Source of the DNA: Chitinophagaceae bacterium
Lineage (GTDB): Bacteria > Bacteroidota > Bacteroidia > Chitinophagales > Chitinophagaceae
Assembly (NCBI GenBank): GCA_016719815.1
Contig: JADJYK010000013.1
Location: forward strand, 1 to 64,000
Reading direction: 5' to 3'
Length of the DNA stretch: 64,000 nucleotides
Shown one piece after another: positions 36,661-44,828 of this stretch. The position numbers and the translations under genes were made by a program. The notes under the pieces are model-generated. The model was not told where the DNA came from. It ran no database searches and worked only from the letters and a program-made list of their open reading frames with translations. Position 1 is the stretch's first letter, and every line of letters starts with the position of its first letter.

Positions 36661-37716
36661 TCAGTATAGCAGGTTACGTAGCTTTTCAATATTACTAATA
36701 CTAATCTTACCTTCTTTTATTTCAATCAGCTTTTCACCCTTAAAATCACTAAGGGTACGAATAAGAGATTCTGTAGCCGTACCCACATAATGTGCAATAT
36801 CCTCTCTAGATATTTCAATTGGCTTATTCTCACCTTCGGTATTAAACTTGCCATGAATATCCACTAATGCCCTGGCCACTCTTTTGCGCAAAGAACTATA
36901 AGCAAGGCTGAGCAAACGCTGTTCTTTATCCTTTACGTTCTGAGTAATGATGCGAATGAATTTTGTTGCAATGGAAATATCACCATAAATCATATGCATG
37001 AAATCATCCTTCGGTATCTGTAAAATCTCTGCCTCTTCAAGTACAATTGCGCTGTCATCATAATTTTTGTCCTCTATCAATGCGGGATAACCAATAAAAT
37101 CTCCTTCGCTTAACAGGTCAGTTATGTACTCTTTTCCATCTTCATGTGTCTTAATGGCTTTCACTTTCCCTTTAACAAGATAATAGAGATAACGAGGCCT
37201 TTTCCCTTCCTGGTAAAGAGTTTGTTTTTTTGCAAGGGCCACCATTTCATACTGGTCTGTAAGTTGGGTCATAAGACCCGATTCTTTTACATCATTAATA
37301 AAATCCTTAATTCCCTGGCTCGTTGAGGCATATTTATTTTCAAGTACTGCCGTTTTCTTCAATCTTACCTCGATAGCATTGAGTAATTCAATATCTTCAA
37401 ATGGCTTTGTAATGTAATCATCAGCACCCATTTCCATACCCTTCCTGAAATCCCCTCTTTCTGTTTTGGCAGTTAAAAAAATAAAAGGGATATGCATGGT
37501 TTCATCATTTTTTCTGAGCAGGTGCAGCACCCCATAACCATCCAGTTCGGGCATCATAATATCACATACAATCACATCCGGCTTTTCTTTGAGTGCCAGA
37601 TCAACACCTTTTTTTCCGTTTTCTGCAGTAAAAGTCTTGTACCCGGCCAGGTCAAGAATCTCGGCAGTGTTTTCCCTGATATCCGGATTATCATCGATAA
37701 CTAAGACTGTCTTCAT
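36661..37716 (-). CDS. hybrid response regulator with CRP/FNR DNA-binding module
   Basis: A 351-residue fusion. The receiver domain (1-120) has the acidic pocket DD at 8-9, phospho-acceptor Asp52 (VIVCDIMMPELDG), Thr82 and Lys104. A cyclic-nucleotide-binding fold follows (about 155-260; YYLVKGKVKA, SEGDFIGYP). The C-terminal winged helix has ISREDIAHYVGTATESLIR, with Glu316 and Arg320 where CRP and FNR contact the TGA core; the Arg that lets CRP read GTGA is replaced by Thr315. There are no FNR-type Fe-S cysteines, so the signal must come by phosphorylation. Its start overlaps the kinase gene by 26 bases. It is the best candidate to bind the TGAT-N4-ATCA palindromes nearby. Confidence 0.9.
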   Translation of the reverse strand: MKTVLVIDDNPDIRENTAEILDLAGYKTFTAENGKKGVDLALKEKPDVIVCDIMMPELDGYGVLHLLRKNDETMHIPFIFLTAKTERGDFRKGMEMGADDYITKPFEDIELLNAIEVRLKKTAVLENKYASTSQGIKDFINDVKESGLMTQLTDQYEMVALAKKQTLYQEGKRPRYLYYLVKGKVKAIKTHEDGKEYITDLLSEGDFIGYPALIEDKNYDDSAIVLEEAEILQIPKDDFMHMIYGDISIATKFIRIITQNVKDKEQRLLSLAYSSLRKRVARALVDIHGKFNTEGENKPIEISREDIAHYVGTATESLIRTLSDFKGEKLIEIKEGKISISNIEKLRNLLY

Positions 37717-38951
37717 GTTGTTCTTTATTTACTGGTATAGAAATCGTTATTGTGGTTCCCTCGTTCAGTTGGCTTTGCAAAATAATGCTTCCGCCTAAAA
37801 GATCGACATATCTTTTTACAATATGGAGACCGAGGCCTGTACCCTGTATGTTTGTAGCATTAGCTCCCCTGAAAAAACTTGAAAAAGATGGTCCTGATCT
37901 TCATCCGAAATACCTATGCCATGATCTTTAACTATTATCCTGCAAAACACTCATCCCTGTCACTCATAATTTCAATTTCTGAATTCTCGTCAGAAAACTT
38001 AATTGCATTGGTTATCAGGTTGAACAAGATGTTTTTCAGCAGCTTTTTATCAGAAACGACTTTGTTTTCACCGTTGTGATGATAAGAAATAAACTGACCA
38101 CTTTTTAGTAATCCTTTCATTTCTTCAGTTGTTTCTATAATAAACTCGTTTATTTCTACAGGAGCCTCAAATGACAAAACTTTTCCTTCGTCCAGTTTAC
38201 CAAGATTTAGAAAATCTTCCAGAATATCATTGAGGTGCTTTACTGAACTTTTTATCTTATCAATATGTTTATCCCTTCTTCCCTGGTCTTCTGTTAATTT
38301 GTATTTTGACAACAACGTGGCTGAAGAAAGCACAGTACTCAATGGGGTTCTGAACTCATGAGAAGCCATTGATACAAACCTTCCTTTAATTTCATTGAGC
38401 TGCCTTTCTTTATCCAGAGAATCTCTCAGCTCTTTTTGCGATTGTTCCAGCCGATGCAATGCTTCTTTCAGAATAAGTGTTCTTTCCTCGACTTTGGCTT
38501 CCAGTTCAGTATTCAGTTTTCTGATTTCCATACTGATTTTCTGGAGCTCTATTCTTTGCTTCAGCATGTTAGCCTCAATTTCTTTCCGTTTTGTTATGTC
38601 AATTACGAAAGCCATCACAAAGGTTTCCCCATCTTTTTTGTAATGGCTGAGGCTGATTTCAACCGGCAGGTCGGAGCTATCTTTTCTAAGTGCCGACAAA
38701 TCCCTGTTTTGGCCCATAATCCTGTTTGAAGGGGCCGAGTGAAAATTCTCCCGCAAATGCTCATGATTGGGTCTGAACCGGTTGGGAACAAGAATCTCAA
38801 TTTTTTGTCCTATAAGTTCCGAAGCATGATACCCAAACATCCTCTCTGCAGCAGGGTTTATCAAAACAATCTTTCCCTGATTATTAATTATTATTATGCC
38901 TTCTGTTGCATTTTCGAATAGTGAAAGTAAATGGGTTGTGTCTGTAACCAT
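37691..38951 (-). CDS. PAS-domain sensor histidine kinase, FixL-like (frameshifted)
   Basis: Domains in order: PAS (about 5-120), a coiled coil (about 125-180), HisKA with the phospho-His in SMASHEFRTPL, and an ATPase domain with LLKNILFNLITNAIKF and, in shifted frames, DHGIGISDEDQ and GTGLGLHIVKRY. There are no TM segments. His63 and Arg83 of the PAS domain have the same 20-residue spacing as the heme His and Arg of FixL, so oxygen sensing is possible but unproven. Missing bases at 37944-37947 and 37879-37880 explain the frame loss; the corrected protein ends at 37691. It pairs with the overlapping regulator gene. Confidence 0.85.
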
Positions 38952-39070
38952 GCGGCTTCTTTATACCGCCTCAAAATAAGTGAAAACAAACGACTCGGGA
39001 AAATATGTGTGGCAATAACTACCTGAATATCCTTATTTATTTAATTTTTCCTTAGTCTGGCACTTTTTTG

Positions 39071-39078
39071 CAAATATA
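39071..39078 (-). promoter_or_regulatory. -7 promoter box TATATTTG (minus strand)
   Basis: CAAATATA on the plus strand, 120 bases upstream of the histidine kinase ATG, in the only gap before it. Confidence 0.45.
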
Positions 39079-39104
39079 AATATGCTTTTTTTCGCTTTTG
39101 GAGG

Positions 39105-39860
39105 CTAATCATTGTGAGCAAGTAATTCCTTCTCCATCGCCAAAGCCCTTGGAAATAAAACTTCATTTTCCAAAAACATATGCTGAACAAGATCAGTATC
39201 TATTTCTTTTAACTTTAGAAAAGCAACTTTATGGCTAAGGCTGGCATTTGATGGCAGTGAATATGTATTGGTTATTTCCCTTAATAACTTAAGGTTGTCT
39301 GCAATCAGTTCATGTTCTTGCTCCACTATATCCTCAATAGGTTTGCGCAATGTTCGAACCAGCAGACTGGCATATGATTCTTTGCTATAATAAGCATGAG
39401 CAATTTGCCTTATGTAAGGAAAGATTATTTCCTCCTCATGCTTCATGTGAGGTGTAAAATGCCGATTCATTTTCGCTATTAATCTTTGTAAGTCAATTAA
39501 ATACGAAAATTGATTTTTATGCTCTCTTACAAAAGCATCAATGTACTCATTTAAAGCTAAAATTGCATTTCGTAAATACTGGTGGTGTACATTAACTATA
39601 TAATCTGTGAGAAAATCAATATGCCAGTCATTATAATTAATTGAATTGGACATGTTTGTTTCTCTTACAGCTACTTTCAAATCGCTAATAACCTGCTTTG
39701 AATCCAACCCCTTTGACTGACAGGCAGCAAAAAGCGGCAGATTCCCATCGTGGTTATATTCAATTCCATACTTACTGAATACATCCGCAGTGCGGTAATC
39801 GCTGGCAACAATATCTGCTACCATCGCCTCTTCCTGAATATCTACAGAATGCAAAAACAT
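39105..39860 (-). CDS. RIC (YtfE/ScdA)-like di-iron repair protein
   Basis: RIC proteins repair Fe-S clusters damaged by NO or oxidants. The N-terminal ScdA-type domain reads VADIVASDYRTADVFSKYGIEY, and the hemerythrin-like domain supplies di-iron ligands in NVHHQYL, HMKHEEEIIFPY, VEQEHELI and FLENEVLFPRA. The usual CC pair of the N-terminal domain (FCCGG) is replaced by YNHDG, so its chemistry may differ. The preferred start is ATG 39860; an earlier in-frame ATG at 39896 leaves little room behind the palindrome. It lies downstream of the NsrR-like gene, fitting an NO response. Confidence 0.85.
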   Translation of the reverse strand: MFLHSVDIQEEAMVADIVASDYRTADVFSKYGIEYNHDGNLPLFAACQSKGLDSKQVISDLKVAVRETNMSNSINYNDWHIDFLTDYIVNVHHQYLRNAILALNEYIDAFVREHKNQFSYLIDLQRLIAKMNRHFTPHMKHEEEIIFPYIRQIAHAYYSKESYASLLVRTLRKPIEDIVEQEHELIADNLKLLREITNTYSLPSNASLSHKVAFLKLKEIDTDLVQHMFLENEVLFPRALAMEKELLAHND

Positions 39861-39923
39861 ACACAATACAATAAATAATTGTCTATTCAGCCGCAAGAAA
39901 TATTTTTGGCTGATAAAAAAGGA

Positions 39924-39935
39924 TGATTTAAATCA
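39924..39935 (-). promoter_or_regulatory. FNR/CRP-like palindrome TGATTTAAATCA
   Basis: A perfect 12-bp palindrome of the TGAT-N4-ATCA type, 64 bases upstream of the RIC start. Beside it three GTCAGAAA direct copies start at 39936, 39951 and 39962. Confidence 0.6.
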
Positions 39936-39973
39936 GTCAGAAAAAGAATTGTCAGAAAAATGTCAGAAATTTG

Positions 39974-40414
39974 TCAAATTGTAGTAATACTTCTGATAAA
40001 ATCAGGCTGTTCTTTACTTAATAAGTCTCCTATTGTAGTTGAAAACAAAATGTTCTTACATTCTTTTCTAACTTCTTCCATTTTTTTGTGCATCGGACAT
40101 GGGTTTTGGCTACTGCATTTACTTAGGTTTAAAACACAAGTAGCAAAATCCTCTGATTCACCGGTAATTTCTATTATCCGGTACAAAGGTGTATTTAAAG
40201 TTTTATCATTTATATAAAAACCTCCGTAGGGGCCTTTCATTGAAGTTAATATGCCCTCTTTCACCATTCGCTTCATTACCTTACCCAAAAAATGCCTGGG
40301 CACATTTAGAACCTCAGCCATTTCGTCCAGTTGCACTTTTTTTTGTCTTTCCGAGGCTATTGCAACATAAAGTATACCCCTAGCCGCATATCCGAAAGTT
40401 TTTGAAAAAATCAT
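39974..40414 (-). CDS. NsrR-like Rrf2 regulator
   Basis: An Rrf2 winged-helix protein of about 146 residues: MIFSKTFGYAARGILYVA at the N-terminus, a GPYGGFYI wing, and three Cys in the form C-X6-C-X5-C (TCVLNLSKCSSQNPC), close to the [Fe-S] site of NsrR, an NO-sensing repressor. I chose ATG 40414 because it gives the usual N-terminus and lies 5 bases behind a TACTTTCG box (40420-40427, minus strand). It is divergent from the nos cluster and upstream of the RIC gene, both expected NO-linked targets. The frame is intact. Confidence 0.85.
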   Translation of the reverse strand: MIFSKTFGYAARGILYVAIASERQKKVQLDEMAEVLNVPRHFLGKVMKRMVKEGILTSMKGPYGGFYINDKTLNTPLYRIIEITGESEDFATCVLNLSKCSSQNPCPMHKKMEEVRKECKNILFSTTIGDLLSKEQPDFIRSITTI

Positions 40415-40540
40415 AGAAACGAAAGTAGTTTCCGCCTTTTTCGCATCTGCTGACAAATATCATGTAATCTTTTGAGGACAGTCAGGTCACTTGATATATA
40501 TTAGGTTAGTTTTGTTTATAAAAAGATGCTTGTATCTTTT

Positions 40541-40548
40541 TATATTTG
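40541..40548 (+). promoter_or_regulatory. -7 promoter box TATATTTG of the nos cluster
   Basis: Exact -7 match 17 bases before the cytochrome c ATG. An imperfect FNR-like box, TTGATATATATTAG, lies at 40491-40504. Confidence 0.6.
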
Positions 40549-40565
40549 CAAATAAAATTAAACAC

Positions 40566-41036
40566 ATGAACAAGTCTAGAATCTTCACAGTACTGCTTAT
40601 AAGCAGCAGTATATTATTTTTATCCTGTAACGAAGGAGTAAAAGATGAACCTAAACCTGTAGACATACAGGAGTTAACCAAAAACCAGCCTGAGACTCAT
40701 GGCACAGAACTAAAAGAGGGAGACATCAAATTGACTAATCCCTTAGATCAGGCAATGGTAAGTGCAGGAAAGGCCACTTACGAATTAAAATGCCTGAGTT
40801 GTCATAAGCTTACTGATGAAAAACTTGTAGGCCCTGGATGGGCGGGTGTAACAAAAAAGAGGCAACCTACATGGATTATGAACATGATTACTAATGTGGA
40901 TATGATGCTTGAAAAAGATCCTGAAGCGCAAAAATTACTTGAACTCTGCTTAGTAAGAATGCCCAACCAAAACATCAGCCAGGACGAAGCCCGTAAGGTA
41001 ATTGAGTTTATGCGCAGCAATGATGGCGAAAAATAA
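40566..41036 (+). CDS. lipoprotein c-type cytochrome of the nos cluster
   Basis: A monoheme cytochrome c of about 156 residues with CLSCH and a likely axial Met in LVRMPNQN. The signal peptide ends in ILFLSCNE, a lipobox, so it is anchored in the periplasm. It is a paralogue of the cytochrome at 35095. Located directly before nosZ, it is the probable electron donor to N2O reductase. ATG 40566 (MNKSRIFTV) is chosen because it opens the signal peptide. The frame is intact. Confidence 0.85.
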   Translation: MNKSRIFTVLLISSSILFLSCNEGVKDEPKPVDIQELTKNQPETHGTELKEGDIKLTNPLDQAMVSAGKATYELKCLSCHKLTDEKLVGPGWAGVTKKRQPTWIMNMITNVDMMLEKDPEAQKLLELCLVRMPNQNISQDEARKVIEFMRSNDGEK

Positions 41037-41072
41037 CAACTGCTTCAATTTTTAACTGCTAAATACTAGTTT

Positions 41073-43074
41073 ATGAAACTATCAAAACCCAATCTGCTCA
41101 CTTTAATGCTGGTTGCTGGCCTGATCTCTATTATTGGTTGTAAACCAAAAGGTTCTTCATCAGCAGCTGGCGGCGATGCTGCCAAAGCGTACGTTGCCCC
41201 CGGCAAGTATGACGAATTTTACAATTTTGTTTCAGGAGGTTTTAGTGGACAAATGTCGGTATATGGATTACCACCAGGCCGCCTGTTCCGTGTAATTCCT
41301 GTTTTTTCTGTTGACCCCGATAAAGGATGGGGATACAGTGAAGAATCTATACCCATGCTCAATACTTCACACGGTTTTGTGCCCTGGGATGACCTGCACC
41401 ACATCTCATTATCAGAAACAAATGGCGAACATGATGGACGCTGGGCATTTGGCAATGCCAATAATACACCCCGTATAGCCCGTATCGACATGAAAACATT
41501 TCGCACTGCTGAAATTATAGAGATACCCAACAGCGCCGGAAACCACTCTTCGCCTTTCATTACCGAAAATTCTGAGTACGTTGTAGCGGGTACCCGTTTC
41601 AGTGTACCAATGGGTGATAAAGTTGATGTTCCCATTAATACTTACAAAGAAAATTTTAAAGGTACGGTTAGTTTTATCAGTGTTGATAAGGCAAATGGCG
41701 GAATGAAAGTTGCTTTCCAAATTGAAACACCCGGTGTAAACTACGACCTTGCCCGTGCAGGAAAAGGGAAATCTCATGGCTGGTTTTTCTTTAGCTGTTA
41801 TAATTCAGAAAGGGCCAATACACTTCTGGAAGTAAACGCTTCGCAAAAAGACAAAGATTTTATCCTTTGTGTTAACTGGAAAAAAGCAGAAGAATATGTA
41901 AAAGCCGGAAAAGGTACCAAGAAGGCTGTTAAATATGCCCACAACGTATGGAACGAAAGCACACACTCTGCTACTTCTACAATCGAAAATGAAGTAACAG
42001 TTATTAATGCTAAAGACTTCCCGGATATTGTTTACTACATGCCATGTCCAAAATCTCCTCACGGCTGTGATACTGACCCTACAGGAGAATACATTGTAGG
42101 CTCTGGCAAACTGGCCGCTGTAATTCCTGTATTCTCTTTCACAAAAATTCAGGCTGCCATCGCTGCAAAAACTATGATGGTGATTATGAAGGAATTCCTG
42201 TACTGAAATATGATGCAGTACTGCATGGAGAAGTTCAAAACCAGGCCTTGGCCCTTTACACACCGAATTTGATGCTAATGGTAATGCATACACTTCATTC
42301 TTCGTTTCCTCTGAAATCGTAAAATGGAATGTAAAAGACCTAAAAGTTCTTGACAGGGTACCAACTTACTATTCTATTGGCCACCTGTGTGTGCCCGGCG
42401 GACCAACCAGGAAACCACATGGTAAGTATGTAATTGCGTACAACAAAATCACTAAGGACCGTTACCTGCCTACAGGCCCTGAACTGACACAAAGTGCCCA
42501 GTTGTACGATATAAGCGGAGAAAAGATGAAACTCATTCTTGACTTCCCAACAATTGGCGAGCCACACTATGCTGAAGCTATTCCTGCAAGTTTGGTAATG
42601 CCCAACAGTCAGAAAATCTACAAACTTGAAGAAAACAAGAACCCTTATGCTGCCCTTGGCGAAGGTAAAGCAAGAGTGGAGCGTAAAGGAAACGAAGTGC
42701 ATGTGTACATGACAGCTATCCGTTCACACTTTAATCCTGATAATATTGAAGGTGTGAAGCTGGGAGATATTGTTTATTTCCATGTTACAAACCTTGAACA
42801 GGACTGGGATGTGCCACACGGTTTTGCTGTTAAAGGTGCAAGCAATGCGGAACTGCTGATTATGCCAGGTGAAACACAAACGCTGAAATGGACACCTGAA
42901 AAGGTTGGTGTATATCCAATGTACTGTACTGACTTTTGCTCTGCCCTGCACCAGGAAATGCAAGGATACATCAGAATCAGTCCGGCAGGTTCAAATGTTC
43001 CTTTAACTTTTAGTACAGGAACAAATTTGCCTAAACCTACTACAACTCCTGTAGCAGATACAATGAAAAAATAA
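41073..43074 (+). CDS. nosZ: nitrous oxide reductase, clade II type (frameshifted)
   Basis: It reduces N2O to N2 in the periplasm. The CuZ histidines begin in VPWDDLHH; the C-terminal cupredoxin domain has the CuA site CTDFCSALHQEM. The signal peptide is of the Sec type without twin arginines and ends in ISIIGCKP, a lipobox, as expected for clade II and suggesting a membrane-anchored enzyme. Length is about 668 residues. Two one-base deletions, in the A run 42167-42171 and the GG pair 42250-42251, interrupt the frame; restoring them gives KNYDGDYEGIPVLKYD and QALGPLHTEFDANG. It sits between its cytochrome and the accessory genes. Confidence 0.95.
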
Positions 43075-43085
43075 TTTGGAGACAG

Positions 43086-43120
43086 AAAGAGGTAATACCA
43101 GCGTATTGCCTCTTTTCTTT
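43086..43120 (+). terminator. intrinsic terminator after nosZ
   Basis: AAAGAGGTAATAC pairs with GTATTGCCTCTTT (one G-T pair) across a CAGC loop, followed by more T. It suggests that part of the nos transcripts end after nosZ. Confidence 0.8.
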
Positions 43121-43147
43121 CAACTCTGCTTAATTACCAATTTATAA

Positions 43148-43724
43148 ATGAAGTATATGAAAAAAAAATTTAGCTTGATCATCATTGGTTCAGCATTACT
43201 GCTGGGCTCTTGTAACAACAATAAATCATCCGAAAACACAGGCTCAACAGGTACTACAGAAGCTCCTGTTGCCGGTGGTCAGGAAAATGTAAAGACGATG
43301 TATCAAATCCTGATGTTGTAAAGTAGCTGTGGGCTCAAAAGACCACACAACATTAGTAGCCGCATTAAAACAAGCCGAACTTGTAACATCATTAGCCAAT
43401 GCAGGTCCGTTTACAGTTTTTGCTCCTACCAATGCAGCATTCGACAAACTTCCCGCAGGCACTGTTGATGGCCTGATGAAGGACGATAAAAAAGCTGACC
43501 TGCAAAACATTTTACAATATCATGTTACAACATCCGCATTGGATGTGTCTTACCTTACCGACGGCATGTCCCTCGGCATGGTAAATGGTGACAACGCAAC
43601 CATAAGCGTTAAGGATGGAAAAGTTATGATAAACGGTACTGCAACAATTGTTGCATCTGTAAGGGCGTCAAACGGATGGGTGCATATAATTGACGGCGTA
43701 TTACTGCCTCCGGCTAAAAAATAG
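43148..43724 (+). CDS. FAS1 (fasciclin) domain lipoprotein in the nos cluster (frameshifted)
   Basis: A lipoprotein signal ending in LLLGSCNNN is followed by one fasciclin domain, with the typical FTVFAPTNAAFDKLP and WVHIIDGVLLPP motifs. Two one-base deletions in A triplets (43291-43293 and 43320-43322) break the frame between GGQENVK and VAVGSKDHTTL; restoring them gives KDDVSNPDVVKVAVGS. Length is about 193 residues. FAS1 domains usually mediate adhesion; a role in N2O reduction is not established. The gene is bracketed by two terminators. ATG 43157 is an alternative start. Confidence 0.8.
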
Positions 43725-43749
43725 GTTTTTTGAACAGGTTTTTTGAACA
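43724..43749 (+). repeat. 13-bp tandem duplication
   Basis: GGTTTTTTGAACA occurs twice in direct succession, beginning in the stop codon of the FAS1 gene. It looks like a slippage duplication. Confidence 0.6.
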
Positions 43750-43751
43750 CA

Positions 43752-43782
43752 TCTCCGGGGTCATCCGGCCCCGGATTTTTTT
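43752..43782 (+). terminator. intrinsic terminator after the FAS1 gene
   Basis: ATCTCCGGGG...CCCCGGAT: TCCGGGG pairs with CCCCGGA across an 8-base loop, followed by seven T. Confidence 0.75.
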
Positions 43783-43794
43783 AAAGATTGTACT

Positions 43795-44397
43795 ATGAAC
43801 TCCAAACTCAGCAAGACTTCAAGAATACTTGTTGCTTTTGCATCAATAGCATTAATTGCTGTTTTCTTTTTACCAGTATGGCGTATTGACTTATTTGCAC
43901 CGCAATACCCTGAAGGTTTGTGGATGAACATCTGGATTAATGGCCTGTCGGGCGAGGTAGATGTTATTAACGGCCTGAATCACTACATCGGCATGAAACA
44001 TATCAGCGTAGAAATGTTCCCCGAGTTTAAATACCTGCCCTATGTTGTACTATTTTTTATTCTGTTTGGCCTGTCCGTAGCTGCCACCGGTAGCAGAAAA
44101 CTTTTACTGGCCTTTCTTGGTTTAACTGTAATTGGCGGAGTACTGGCCATGTACGATTTTTACCAGTGGGGATACGATTACGGGCACAACCTCGACCCTA
44201 AAGCAGCCATACAGGTTCCGGGTCTATCTTATCAGCCACCACTGTTTGGCCATAAACGGCTGTTGAATTTTGACGCTTACTCACTTCCCGATGCTGGCGG
44301 CTGGGTTGTAATAGCAGCTGTCGCTTTATGCTTTTTAGTTTTTTTTGCAGACTGGTATAAGCGGAAAAAGCAAAAAAAAAAGTCTCGGTTAATATAA
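43795..44397 (+). CDS. NosB-like integral membrane protein of the nos cluster
   Basis: A 200-residue protein with four predicted TM segments (about 12-28, 81-97, 104-120 and 173-190) and a conserved-looking extracytoplasmic loop (GLNHYIGMKHISVEMFPEF). Its place in the nosZ neighbourhood, ahead of nosL and nosD, matches NosB, the membrane protein of unknown function in clade II nos clusters; I infer this from position and topology only. It ends in a very basic tail (WYKRKKQKKKSRLI) encoded by a run of ten A at 44372-44381, where a one-base change would fuse it in frame to nosL. Confidence 0.6.
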   Translation: MNSKLSKTSRILVAFASIALIAVFFLPVWRIDLFAPQYPEGLWMNIWINGLSGEVDVINGLNHYIGMKHISVEMFPEFKYLPYVVLFFILFGLSVAATGSRKLLLAFLGLTVIGGVLAMYDFYQWGYDYGHNLDPKAAIQVPGLSYQPPLFGHKRLLNFDAYSLPDAGGWVVIAAVALCFLVFFADWYKRKKQKKKSRLI

Positions 44398-44828
44398 CTG
44401 CAGCGATTTTTCTTATACTTCCGGCATTCTTGTTTACATCATGCACGCCGAAAACTGAACCATTTAACTATGGTAAAGACAATTGTCATTTCTGTAAAAT
44501 GGGAATCATGGATCCAAAATATGGGTGCGAAGTTGTGACTAAAAAAAGTAAGATCTACAAGTTTGATGATCTGAACTGTATGGCCATGTTTTTGAATGCC
44601 GGCGAAATTGCCGATAAAGACATTGCCCACAAAGTGGTTATCAACTTTGAAAAAGGAAATGATTTTATAGATGTAAGCAAAGCTGTTTTTTGGGTAAGTC
44701 CGACTCTGCGCAGCCCGATGGGGGCAAACGCTGCAGCTTTTATTTCTGAACAGGCAGCAGAAAAAGCTGTTTCCGCAAAAGATGGCCAATTCGTAAATTG
44801 GGAAGTAATTCTTAAAAAATATAAATGA
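44382..44828 (+). CDS. nosL: nitrous oxide reductase accessory protein NosL
   Basis: NosL is a copper-binding lipoprotein that helps deliver copper to NosZ. The sequence shows the lipobox region LPAFLFTSC and the Cys/Met motif DNCHFCKMGI, followed by FDDLNCMAMFL. The start is unresolved: the open frame begins at 44361 after a stop, and no ATG, GTG or TTG occurs before the signal peptide. The only usable codon, TTG 44430, would delete it. Either an unusual start, or an error in the A run 44372-44381 that hides a fusion to the preceding membrane protein, must be assumed. Its stop overlaps the nosD ATG. Confidence 0.8.
   Translation, partial: VSVNITAAIFLILPAFLFTSCTPKTEPFNYGKDNCHFCKMGIMDPKYGCEVVTKKSKIYKFDDLNCMAMFLNAGEIADKDIAHKVVINFEKGNDFIDVSKAVFWVSPTLRSPMGANAAAFISEQAAEKAVSAKDGQFVNWEVILKKYK

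Noticed and set aside
40491..40504. TTGATATATATTAG as a certain FNR box of the nos promoter
   Set aside because: The right half-site has mismatches and the spacing to the -7 box does not match class II activation. Kept only as a weak candidate.
41805..42293. Minus-strand frame of 162 codons within nosZ
   Set aside because: It is opposite the conserved NosZ sequence, and its composition (many Phe, Cys, Val) is that of an antisense reading.
43724..43749. Two-copy 13-bp repeat as the beginning of a CRISPR array
   Set aside because: The copies are directly adjacent with no spacers.
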